From Megaleporinus macrocephalus (lineage: Eukaryota; Chordata; Actinopteri; Characiformes; Anostomidae), in assembly GCA_021613375.1 (NCBI GenBank), contig CM038711.1, forward strand, positions 15,152,576 through 15,216,575: a DNA stretch of 64,000 nt, in the 5' to 3' direction. The notes under the pieces were generated by a model. The model was not told the origin of the DNA and did not search any database. It was given only the letters and a program-made list of their open reading frames with translations. The position numbers and the translations under genes are program-made. Numbering within the stretch: the stretch's first letter is position 1; each line of letters starts with the position of its first letter. Below are positions 47,476-59,722 of this stretch, piece by piece.

Positions 47476-50039
47476 AATGCTGTTTTTGCACTACAGCAGT
47501 GATGAATATTGAATGCCTTAACTATTAGAAATTTTGATTTACAATCATAATTGATTAATGAAATCATGGAAAGGTGTTTTAGAATGGGGCAGTTCCCTGA
47601 CTTCCATTCCAAGTCACTAGGTTTTCATGTGGGAAGCTCAAAGTCAGTTCTGTGGTAAATGGCTTTATGCTACAGATGTCGCAGATATAGATTATGTGAC
47701 AAACATTGGCACATTCATATAAAGTTCCGAACAGCAATGTTTGCTGTAGACCTTTTCCCCAAAACCATGTGGACTTTTTTCTCTTTTTCTTTACCTCATA
47801 TATGACAAAGATTAATCTTCAGCTCATGTCATCACTTTATTTGCTCCCACATCTGATTCAAAGTTAGAGATGGTTTGTCTATTACTGGAAGGAAAAGTGT
47901 TGCAGGTATTTTTTATCCTTATAATTATTTCTGTAATATTTTCCAGAACATCAGCAGATGAACTTAGAAAAATATTACCAGTAGATATGAGTAAAATAGC
48001 AAAAGGTGTGTAAGCTGAAATGTAATCTTTATCATCTTTGTCATTTTTGTCATCCTAATTTGGCCAAAAAACAGTATCTAATTTTGAAAGATAGAACCTT
48101 AAACACACATGTACCCTGCTTTGGTGTTTAAAGAATGCTTAGCTTGATTGTATAAGTGCTAAGAAAGTGTTTTTTAGAGATTTAAAGGCATTTTTTCTGA
48201 AATCTGACACTGTGATCTGAGGATGTATTAAACAGTACACCATAACACAGGCAGCTTTTGGGAGGCAGCTTTTGGGAGGCAGCATGATATTTACCTATGG
48301 CTCTGAGCACCATGGTATCTTGATTTACTGTCACAAAGCACTCAGCAGTAGAGAACCATGATTGTTAGAGCCAGATCCTCAGTTTGTCATATAAATGTCA
48401 AAATGTAGTCCAACAGGAGGGGAAAAAACACCTCTATGAAAATGTACAGTTCTGATAGTGTCCTTTCCGTTCTGATGGGTTTTGTAGTAGTTTGTTAGCA
48501 CTAAGCTACCTGTGATTCACATTAACATTTAAACAAAAACATTTTTGACCTCTAAAAAAACATTCCACTCCATTTACATTAGATGAACCTTGTGATGGAT
48601 ACATTAGCATATTGTTGCTGCCCAAAGAAAAAATAGTAATGTAAGTCAATGGAACCAGATTTTCTTCCACGCGATTTGGGTGCGTTTTTTATCAGTTCAT
48701 TTATCAAGAAATCTTCACACAATGTAAACGGCAGCTGTTGTGTGTAAATGATATAGAAAAATGAAAATCATCAAAAAATTTTCATTGGATAGCGACTATA
48801 TGTTTTACCTTGCAGCAATGACTCTTTTAGTAGGGAGCTCTGGTAAAGAGCTGCCACCGCTCTACACAAATGGCTAGCTTGTAGTGGTGTATAGCTTTTC
48901 TCCCATGAGGTTGATTTGGACATTCTTAAATGTCTAATCCAAAGCTCCTTTGAAAAATGGCGCTCCATAATGTGCTCCCCGAATTGTCTGGTGGGTATGC
49001 ATTCCCACATGCAAATTAAGCAGCTGGCACAGAGAATTCAGCTCAGAGATTAGGTGGGCCATTGCTCGTCCTGTTTGGCAAAAAAAATGGCAAGTGTCTG
49101 TAAAGATAGTTCTCTCCAAAATCTCTTCATCTCGTTCGTTTTGATGTAGCCTCTAATATTTGTAGCCCACCACAGTTTCTTTAAGTAACTGTAGTGGATG
49201 GAAACATGACTTAATTTGCATTTTGTTTTCTGCAAAGCATTTGTGAACTGGTTGAACAGAAACCTGGCTAGTGATGTATCCATGAGTTCCAAGTGGCCTG
49301 ACATATTTTTTCTCATTTAATTAGTCTCTGTTGGGAATTAGATTGTAATTTGTTAATTTCTCTGCCCCTGCTTCTCTTTAGCTCTTAATGCCCTAGCCAA
49401 TGGGAGAGCTCACTTAGCTAGATGCTGCCTAGATATCATAGAAAAAAAAACATTCCTGATTGGCCATTTTTCAGCTTGATGCTTCAAGAATTTAATCCTT
49501 TTTTCTATCCAAAAGAGAAGTACTGCAATACTTACTGAGTTTAAGTATGCATTCTGTTAAACCTTTAGGCTAGAAGACCCTTAGAAGCTCCTTAGGGTAC
49601 CCTTCTGGACTATAGGGCCAGTAAAAATGATACAACACACCAAGAAAAACGTTAAACGATGAAAATGAATACACTTTCTGTTTGTACTCTTAGATTTATA
49701 GATTTTAGTAATTCCAGGGGCATTTAAATGGCTATAATAAGAAAAATATATTTTTCTACAAGGGCTTGTTAGTAGTATCATTGAGATTAAATAATAACAT
49801 GTAATTATGATGCATACCATGACACAGTTTACCCCAATGAGAAATTAGCATTTGAGCCTGTTTGAATTGTATATTCATACAAGCAGTTTAATTGGCAGAT
49901 AAACATAGTGCTTACGCAAAGATTGGGCAGAAATGAGAGCATACAAATATATGAGAACATCAATAATCATATTAGCCACACAATAGGGACTGCCTTTTAT
50001 CATGCTTGATTACACTGATATAAAACCTATGTTCCATTC
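47476..50039. other. intergenic, no gene recognised
   Basis: AT-rich. A 14-bp word ggcagcttttggga is duplicated in tandem at about 48,249-48,276. No transposon terminus or exon was recognised. Confidence 0.4.
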
Positions 50040-50520
50040 GTAAGTGCACTGCCAGTGGAAACATATCCACCCCTGCTAATATAATTTCACATCCTTGGTC
50101 TCCCAGTCCCCATGAAATCAGCACGGATAACATCAGAAAGTGCCACAGTAGTGAAAAGAGAGCACATCACAGATATACCCTGTCATTTGAACAACCGCCA
50201 GTGATTGTGACATTTCTCCAGTCGGCGACAATTGAGCGCAAGGCAAAGATAGTTCCCTTAAACAAGCGCTGTGATTAGGATACCTCTGTCTCCTTTAATG
50301 AAGTTATTACTCCTCGTCTCTGTTATCGCCAGCCGCTCGCAATTTCTACACAAAAATAAAAAAAGAAAGACTTATGCTGATACGCTCCTTAATTTGAACT
50401 GGTGAATCAGACTGCCACCCTGTGCCTGGAATGCATTTATTTCATTAGGCGGCGGAGAACCACAAGGCACAAGGCATGCCAGCTTGTGCAAATGCAGATA
50501 GGAGTTGGGTCTTGGTGCGA
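50040..50520. other. candidate conserved non-coding block
   Basis: Non-repetitive, balanced composition, many stops in all frames, with TAAT, GATTA and octamer-like words (for example gtgattaggatacct and tcctttaatgaagttattac). It stands out from the AT-rich flanks in the way vertebrate enhancers often do. This is inference from texture only. Confidence 0.3.
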
Positions 50521-52029
50521 ACAGTTCAGTGAACTATGGTATGTGTGTACAGCTATGAGTAGGCATGGGATTTAAAAACTGGTTCCAGTTGAGGACTAGT
50601 TCCAAACTGCCTGATCTATCGGAATCATTTATCTCCTAGGTTATCAGTTCTGTTATCAATGCAGGCAAGAACATGTGAGTCATGATGCATCTACGCTGCA
50701 GATGGAGAGGAAGAAGCAATCTGAAGCAGGGCTTCATTTCAAGAAGAAATACGACAACAGTGCTATTTGCATGTAAAATAATGATTCTAAGTAAGGGTAG
50801 AAACATAAGCAATATATTGAATGACAAGTGGTTGCTATAGTTCAGGTTGTGTGCAAACACATCTATAGTCAAAGCATGTTTAGTTTATGTTCTCTCCCTC
50901 ACACTAAACTGCTTATCCTCCCAATCCTCCTTATGCAAAGTGCCCACAGAAAGAAGGGGTCCCGATCAGAGAACTGAATCCAGTTGTGGGCTGTGAGCTG
51001 AGAGTTGATGTTTTTAAATCAAAATAAGTCAACACATTCTCTTTCCAGAGATCACCAGTGATGTACACTTCTATACAGAATTGCTGAACTATACTTAATG
51101 GAATAAATGGGATTCAAAATGAGATTTGTATAAAAGCATTTATTTTATTTCAGCACATAAAAAATTGAACAACCAACATCCCAGAAAAAAATTATGTATT
51201 TTAGTATTTTAACAATAAAGATTTGTTAACTTTACATCTTTACATCTTTATTGTGTTAACAGTAAAATAAAAATTGACTGGGGTGTTTAATCTTTTGTAT
51301 ACTACTGTATCAGTTTGGAATCACACATTGTGATACTACACTTGGTATCAGTATAGATGATAGATGTCAAAATTCTGCTATTGGGATAACGCTAGGAGAG
51401 GAAGCTGTGATTTCGGGCCAGGGAAATTACTTTGTCTCCTTGTTGGCAGGAAGCCGGAGGAGAAACACAGGACCTTCACAGGTCTTAATTTGCTGCCAGT
51501 GTCAGTCAGCACCTCCAGCAGTGGAGTTACTTTTCTCTTGACAGAGAATAAACGGGGCAGGGCTGCTGATGACTTCACGGAAGTCTTATTTACATATGCC
51601 GAGGTGTTTTAAATAAAATCTCAAGAAATGAGACCAGTCAAACAAAAATAATCCCTAAAATTTCAGTTGCCATGTGTTTATATAAGAGACGGACCTACTG
51701 GAGGACTTAGATGGTGTTTTTGAGAAATGGCATTGTTGATGTGCAAGACATCGTTGATACGTCGTTGATGAGCTGTGCCGTGTTTGCACAGTTGTTTGTT
51801 TTCACAGGAAGCGTTTGCGCAACTTGATTAATTGCATTTGGAAGTGTGGTTTATATGTTTCAAATGTATCAGGGAGCCTGTGCTTATTTTTTTATTAGGT
51901 TTTTTTTTTTTCCTGTAAAGTAAGAGTGCTCAGTTGGTTGTCATTAGCCGCAGAGGCCTGCACTTTCTGCAGCAGAAGGATGCTGCATCCTTGGACCTCC
52001 TAAATTATTTGCTGCATCTAGATTCCATT
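50521..52029. other. intergenic, no gene recognised
   Basis: AT-rich, with possible old repeat sequence near 51,120-51,310. No gene was recognised. Confidence 0.4.
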
Positions 52030-53350
52030 CTCAGTGGGGTTAAGGCTCTTTTTGTGTGGAGTACGGAGATCACAGAAGCACATTTGTGAGGTACATGCTT
52101 AAGGGCCAAACAGATGTGTAAAAACCTCAGGCCTCAGAGCCATCTGGTCTCGTTCCGATTACCTCCGTCGAGTTCGCATTAACCGCAGTCGACTACCTGC
52201 AGAAAATGTGCCATCAAAGAGGACAAATATTATTATATTTTGGGCACAGTTCACAGAGATGTGCCTCATTCTGTCACAGTCACAGAAGTTTAATCGATTG
52301 TGGCTCGCATTTGCTTCGGCACGACACCATCATGCATACTAATGAGGCTTGTAATATTTTAATAATGTTTACACTTTACATTAGCTGGATGGGTGGTGCT
52401 TTCACCAAGTCTTATTAGGTTTTGTGTCCGCTGTTTTTTAAATGCCATGATTATGAGGCGTATCAGCAAAGCTCTGGTGATAGGAGGAAATCCCATTTAG
52501 AAGTTGGCAGTTTAGGTGTCTATAAATGCGTATTCTATATTCTCGGTCCTTTTCTTTACCCTCTCGTGAAATTTCCTTTCCATCAAAATTCTGCCCAAGT
52601 CCTACCTTGAAGGCGGTTTAAACTTCACCTCATGGGCTCAGAGTCAGAACAAGCTGTCTATTGCCTTATAATGAGCAGGGTCTTTCTCTTCTGCTCGAGC
52701 TCCATTTTGGCTCTAATGGAGGGTTTCTGTGAAGGCGCTGAACACGTCTCCCACTGGGTGTCTTCTTTTAGCCGCTTCCGCCTTTTTTCCCGCCATAACA
52801 GCTTTGTCAGCACCCCGTTGCTTGAGTGGGTAATAGCATTTCAGCCAGCTCACTTGCTAACAACACTATCAAAACATACGTGATGTGTTTATACTTGGAT
52901 AGCCATGCCTCATTTAAAACGAATCCCTGCAACAGTGGCGTTCCATTGTTTAGTTACGTGTGCCAGAGGCCATATGACCGGTCAGCCTGTAAAAACGCTT
53001 AAATTCCCTCGCACCTCTGCGATGGAAATGAGGAAATTAGGTGTGCGTGGCTTCGCCGTTCAAGCAGAAGGACGATTCCTCTCTGAGCTGACCTTTAAAA
53101 CGCTGGCACTTCATTTCCCATTCAGCATCCAGCGGCAGCTACAGCACGTCAAACATCAAGAGCCATGGCAGACGGGAGAGAACTGCTGTAAATTTGAAAG
53201 CGACACCCAGCTTCGGTTCCCCCGCCACCCACCAACCACTTCCATCCCTTTCTGTCTTCGATCAGATCAAGCGCTGGAGCGCCTTTCTGTCACAGTGATC
53301 GTCTTGTCGCTTGTTTTGTTCTTTATTTATTTCCTTTTGGAGACCTGAGG
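52030..53350. other. candidate conserved non-coding region
   Basis: A 1.3-kb non-repetitive, GC-richer block. It includes a 147-codon open frame (52,905-53,348) whose product has a hydrophobic C-terminus but no recognised family, no splice sites and no repeated residue pattern, so it is left as non-coding. Confidence 0.3.
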
Positions 53351-55340
53351 GGAATTAGAGTAGAACATTGAATGATAAAGAGCTAACCGCTGCACATGCT
53401 CCAGATGTTAGATTGAAGGAAAGATCTATAATGCATAAGAGTATCATCCCTTCAAACCAACGTCTTTGAAGTTCCTTGTGAATTGAAGGGAATAGCGTAG
53501 CCAGACGCATGCTAGAGTGTTACACAGTCAACAGAGAACAGTTGTCTGCAGTGCATTAAATGTCTCTTTTTTGTGTACTTTTCAAGCCTGTCAGTGGTGT
53601 CTACATGCACACTTATATATGACTTGTGTAGTTACTTATATTGATGTCATTGTGCATTTGTTGTCATGCCCATATGAAGAAAAGTGAATGGCCTTTTTGA
53701 AAAAAATATCATTATTGTGCTCTATGTTATACAAAAATGTGATACATACAGATTTTCCAATGCAATGTCACTGGATTCTCTGAATTTTGATGTCTTTAAA
53801 AAGTCAAAATATGGCTATGGTGCTGAAAACTACTGGTCTATTTGCTTATAATTTCATATTTAGACAATGCAAACAGTGGCCTGTTTGTTGTCTCAGGAAC
53901 TAATGAGCAGGAGGCAGCATCAATGTGGTGCTCTATGAATGTGGCAATTTTGAATGCCAAAATGAGAGATAAGATGACTGTAGTTTTTGCAGACATGCAC
54001 AAATGAGGACTGTAGGACTGCAAGCACACCATTTGATACAGAGCTCAAGTGTCAATAGTGCAATGAACTGCTATGAAGGACATCTATCCTAATGTCCTTT
54101 GTAGACAATTTACAACCTGTTTAATGCCAGTGAGTGAGTTACAAGACAGTTTAATGAGATGCTTTCTATCTAAAAATACATTAGCTAACAGTGTGACCCT
54201 TCACACGAGTACAAATTAAAAAGGCATGTTTTAAGTCCTAAAATCTGACTGGATGAGCTTTAAATCAGTTATAAAATACACAATACGTGCACCCCTATGA
54301 CTGCCTTGCAACAATTGAATTCTGTATTACAGTGTCACATCATGGAAAATCCTTGAGCTCTTAATGGATTCATCTTTGACTCTATTGCTGCTTGCATGGA
54401 CCACTGAGTGTACCGACGAAGTATCCCGTTTTTGTTTGAACTGACAAGCAGTATTTTTTTTTTACTTAGAACTAAACTGGTCAGCTAGCAAACAGGCTAA
54501 GAGTCAGAAAACATGCTAAACAGCTTTATCAATAATACCACTGGCTTGATTTGTAGCACATACAGAATGATTCACCTTAAAAATGGCAATATAAAAGCCT
54601 AAAGAATGTCACTTGAAGGGCTTAAATGTTTCAGACGTCTATGTTGCAATTGTGTGATATGTATGTTTTGAAATTCCAGCATCTACAGCCAAATAGTGGA
54701 CTATTGATTTGTAGGCTTTGTGCCGTGGCTAAGCTCACCCTTTCCCATGGTAAACTTGCATGGTCTTTTGAGGTCTATTGCAACACCTCAAAGTATTTTG
54801 ACAAAAACTGCATGTAACAGAATCTCATTATGTTGAACTGGATTCTAGAAAGTTTATCCAACATTACAGTTGTAGCTACAAAAGAGTGCATATGTGGGCA
54901 AAGCGTAGATAGGTCAGTTGTTGTGCATTTCATTCCATCTGTCTAATGAATTTGCCAGAAAGAAGAAGTTGTAGTAACCGATAGTTTCCCAGCCCAGTAA
55001 TCCCAACACCATGCAAAATTTCATCTGCAGCCAATATGTCAATATGGCTTCCAGATTGGACAGAGACCATCTCTGGCCACAGTGGTGAAAATCGCAGTTG
55101 CCTGCTGTTTTGCTATTTTGTCAGTGTAGCACTGGTGCGGTGGCTTCCTAAGTCTTAGGAAATGCTGCCCCAAAACAAAGAGCCGTTCTGTCTCTTTTTC
55201 TTCATCTCTCCATTTCTGCTTTGTCCCCCTCTGCCTGCCCCTCAGTTTGAGCTCCTTCTTCCCCCTCTCTCAATCCCCCATGGGTCCTGTGGCCTGGCAA
55301 AGCCATCATGATTAAATGTAAGACACGAGCCACCCTGCCA
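53351..55340. other. intergenic, no gene recognised
   Basis: AT-rich, no repeat boundary or exon recognised. Confidence 0.4.
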
Positions 55341-55387
55341 AGAGAAAGAGAGAGAGAGAGAGCGAGAGAGAGAGAGAGAGAGAGAGA
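55341..55387. repeat. GA microsatellite
   Basis: GA dinucleotide run with one GC interruption near 55,362. Confidence 0.9.
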
Positions 55388-56299
55388 TTTTAGGAGACTT
55401 CAGTGCGGAATTTTTTTGCTGTTTGTCACACATGTCATGAAAACTGAAAACAGATGGGGATATGAGGAAAGGAGAGTGAGCGAGCAAGAGAATGAAGGAG
55501 AGCAGAAAGAAAACAGCTGAACGTGTGCCAAACACAGGGCTTCTCTGCTTGCTAGTTTAATGGGCAGTCACCCTGAGCCTGGCGGTCATTATGAGAGACC
55601 CAAACTAATGGGATGCTGATAGGTTTATCTTTACTGGAGATTTGTCAATGTTTGTGTACAATAACCTCGGCTAAGGACTTGCCGTTCCTTACTGGCTCTG
55701 CACTTATCAGTGTAATCCCTGCTAACTTTGCCATGAAGCACTTTTGGCTTGCCGCTTCGCTTGCTGGGAATTTGTTGGTCTTCTTTAACAGCGAGCATGT
55801 TGCTGATCTGTGAAGGCTGTTTCAGTTCAACTGTCCTCAGTGTCCAAATGTCTGCAAAATGTCTTCTCAAACAGTACCCTTTTTCTTGGAAGCAACTCGA
55901 GAGAGAGCCAAAAACAAAAAACCCCAACACTTTATCATGTTCAAATCAGTATTAAGAGCACAGCTCTCTAAGCAGCCATCAGCAAAAATGGTGCAATCAC
56001 TGCATCCTATTTTACATTCCAACGTTTCTCTATAAACACAATATGTTTAGACTTTTGGAAGCAGTAGCCTCTTCACAGAGGTCTCCTAGTGGTGCTGACG
56101 CTGGTGTTCACACTTAAATTCCTTAAAATAGGATTTGTATTAACAGAACTGCAATGATATCACCAAAGGTTACAACTTTAACGTAGTAAACGTATCATGG
56201 CGTCTACATTGACTAGCATTTCATTTACAGAAAACGTTACTAAAATCATTTATAAATGTTGTTGAATTTGCTCTACATGTGTTTCTACTGTGTCTGTAT
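55388..56299. other. intergenic, no gene recognised
   Basis: Mixed composition, no recognisable element. Confidence 0.4.
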
Positions 56300-56570
56300 G
56301 TACTATATGTCCAAAAGTATTCAGACACGCCATTCAGTTTGTTAATTTAGCTACTTTGATGCGTGCTTGTTGCTGCCGAAATGTTCAAATGCTGTTGCAC
56401 AGTTTGTATAATTTCCACAAAAACAAACATTGGCAATATGATAAGCTGCACATAGGTCTAAAATTGCAATTCCCAATACCAGGCATCAGTTAGGAGCGTA
56501 TAAAGCCCTCCCCAGCATTGTGGAGCAGTTGGAGCACCATTCAGCACCAAGCTGTCAAAGAGCCTTTACT
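56300..56570 (+). mobile_element. Tc1-like left-end fragment or MITE
   Basis: Starts with actatatgtccaaaagtatt followed by cagacac, the inverted form of the right end at 23,905-23,928. Further on it has taggagcgtataaagccctc, ccccagcattgtggagcagt and tggagcacc. The right end and transposase are absent. Confidence 0.65.
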
Positions 56571-58260
56571 GAAACAGTCAAAATAGAAGACACAATAGAA
56601 GACACATTGCATTAGGACTGGGAAAGTGGACATATTCAGTGTGAAGTATGTGTTTTTTGGACAGAAGAGTGCAAATTTGCAATTTGCAAATAAAGTCTGG
56701 AAAGTCTGCATTGTCAGACCAGTAATGGGTTTCCATGGGTGGGCGTGTGTGCGGGTGTCTGCAAGAGTACATGGAATTAACTGGCAGCATATTAAGCCAG
56801 AGTGTGCCACAATGGGCGTGTGTTTGCAAGTAGCCAAATGCGTTTGTTTCCAAGTGTGTGCGCGTGCACCCAGCGTGATTGAAGCATTGAAGACGTGTTG
56901 CTGTATAATCACTCCTGGCCGCTGCTAGACACTGCCACCATTACGTTGTTTGAAAGAGAGAAGAACAGTGACAGAGGCCTCCTCCAGAGAACCTAATTCA
57001 ATTGAAGAATAAATGAGTTCGCTGGGTAATTTGGGAGATAACCTGCACAGTGGCCGAGCTTAAAGGGAGATAAGAAACAGTGGCAAAATGAAGACAAGAA
57101 AACGAGACAATTTTTCACCCTGCCTCCTCGAAATTAAGCTTTTCCCAGTCCACCCCGTAACTTTAATTAAAACACACACACACACACACGCATACAGAGG
57201 CGTTCATACACACACAGGATTATCCGGGCACAGCAATCAGTTTAGACGGTGAGGAGTAGACAGTCAAGGGTAAGTCTAATATGTTAGCAACTTAACAAAA
57301 ACATCACATTGTCGGGGGGAATTAATCATGGATTTTCTCTACAGTGCAGGCTGCCAAAAATGACAGTTTCACGCCAAGCTCTGGTGCCTCATGACATTCA
57401 AGGGAGATCGTTCAGTTCAAGTAGGTCTAAAGACAAAACAAAGCCATTTGTTTTGGCTGCTAATGACTCCAGACGCTTTTGCGAAAAGAATTGTGTATAA
57501 TTACATTTGCAGCCATGCCATTCTGAGCTTTGTCTGAGTGGGAGCTTTTTTAACGCTATTTTTGTAATTCATGAGTACAAACTCAAGCCTTGGGGGGAAA
57601 AAAAAAGAATCTGAGTCATTACTGATGTCATGACATTTCTGTTTGAGTGGCGTACCTGGACGCGGCTAATGGAATATGTAAATTGATGCATTTGCACGAG
57701 GCGAGGAATGGAATATGAAGGCAGAAGCTTGCCATTCAGCGGTTTGGGTGCATTATGTTTTTTTTCCAAGGTCGCATTAAGTTCCCTGGGTCTGGAGGAG
57801 AATTTGAGGTGCACAGTGTGCTGTTGTGCTTGGAAGTCTTACTCAATGCAACAAAGGCATATCCGAAAACCACAATATTGGACTCAGCTAAACTGTGGCA
57901 CTCTCATCCATGCACGAGGAGAAATTTGTTTTGCTTGGCCTCCCTGCACATGTGTGCGAGTGTTGGAAGTATGCACGTGAGTCAGGGTACTGGTTTATAT
58001 GTATGTCGTGATGGAAAAGCCGATTTGTTTGCAGAGTGCAGATGCCTTGCTAACATATCAAGACGCTCGTGTTTGCTTTAATCGGCATATTTTCCCTGGA
58101 ATCATATTTGTCCCGTGCTGCTTGAAAACTAATCTGATCGTGAAATGTCAGTCTGCAGTGCAAATATTGCACCAGTTGTCACTGACAACAGTAATGAGAC
58201 TGTAATTGCCACATCTCTTCCTTACTTTCCTTTTTTTAAATGGCTGAATGCCTAAATCTG
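56571..58260. other. intergenic, no gene recognised
   Basis: A CA dinucleotide run lies at 57,172-57,190. The stretch 57,240-58,200 is non-repetitive and GC-richer, a possible conserved non-coding block. Overlapping open frames at 57,708-58,205 carry no recognised domain. Confidence 0.35.
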
Positions 58261-58262
58261 TA

Positions 58263-59720
58263 CAATACTGTGCACAAGTCATTTACTTAATGTCTGGTCA
58301 AAACTGCCATTAACTACCGTGTCAGGAAAAAAAAGCTAAAAAAGGTACATTTAACAGAAAATAACACAGATCTGTGTAGAAATAAGATATGTCCACATTT
58401 TATTACAATTTTCATCCTATTCAGGGGAATTGCTTTTTTAAATAAATCTGTATGGCTTTTTTTCCACACTTCCAGTGCTCAGTCTCAGAAGTTGGTTGCA
58501 GATTTGGTGTTCCTGTGCACATTGTCTTTGTTTTTGTCTGTTTCCTTTTTTCAGTAAGGGTTTCTTTCAGACCCATAGCACTTCTCTAAGTGAAAGGATG
58601 GAAACAAACTTCTGTGGATATCTTCCAATCAGAAGCAACATGTTTGATTTTCTCCATATATCCATCTCTATCTCTATCTTATGAAGCTTTGTTTGTCCAC
58701 TAGGTCTTGTATGGTGGGCTGGAAAGCCAGTTTTTCTTTATTCTTTAAATTCCAGTTCCAGAAACTACAGAAAAAACAAAAGGCACAGAGCCAAATGATT
58801 CTCCAGAAGCTAACACTCATGCGAAGACTACTACTAATGCTAATGAAATTGCAAAAGACAAGGATTATGTGTATACCAATACTAATGCTTATGGCGGGCA
58901 AGAAATAAAAAAAACTTTTAAAATTTGACTCTAAAAAAATTGAAAATATCAAAAATAAAGACGAACACAAAATCATAAGACGACAGTGACAACAAGACAA
59001 GCACATGGCCTGGATGCAAGGTTTCACCCTGAGGGTGAGATTTAAATATAGTCTGGTAACGAGAGGGACACCAAGCCGCATTTGTCAATACTCTCTCTGT
59101 TGGGTCTGGATCTGCGACAGATGCACATAATAAAAATGCACATAATAAAAATGTGAAGCACAACAGTGTCAGTCGTTTAAACTGATATCTAAACATATTT
59201 CAAATCTGCCATTCACTACCCAGTCCATATATGGAAACATCACTATAAAACAGCCCTTTCCAGTGATGTCCACTTATTTACATATGTCCATATTTCAATT
59301 ACTTATTCTACCTACAGCAGTTTAGCCAAAGCCATTAACATGTTGTATGAAGCACAATACCACGCAACTCAAGTTCATTTATTTTATATCAGTCTCAGTA
59401 ACCCAGCCTGTGTAAAGGGATTAGGTGAGATTGGTAAATCCTCGTGTTAAAATGGATTATAATTTTTTTTGTACATGAAACCGTGCAAAAATAAAACAAT
59501 GAAAAAAATATAAAACATGTAAAAATTGCAAGAAATATCTCTTTAAAGATTGAAATGATGTGAGAGTTAAAGTGACAGTGCGGTGCAATTGTGCAATTTT
59601 CTCTTAAATATCTGTTTCCTGCTTTTTTTGACAATGAAAATAAGTGACACATACTTAATGGCTGTTTTGACTGGAAACTGAATCAACGAAAGGGTGGTCT
59701 CTGACTTTTGGACAGAACTG
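58263..59720. mobile_element. candidate 1.46-kb Tc1/mariner-type element
   Basis: The left end caatactgtgcacaagtca and inverted right end cagttctgtccaaaagtca agree at 15 of 19 positions. Both are flanked by TA (58,261-58,262 and 59,721-59,722), as expected for Tc1/mariner insertion. The length fits a full element, but no transposase is readable and the middle (58,680-59,100) may contain other insertions. The ends resemble those of the 281-bp element at 10,568. Confidence 0.5.
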
Positions 59721-59722
59721 TA

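Noticed and set aside
52905..53348. 147-codon open frame with hydrophobic C-terminus
   Set aside because: No recognised family, no splice sites, composition like the surrounding non-coding block; length is within chance for a GC-richer stretch.
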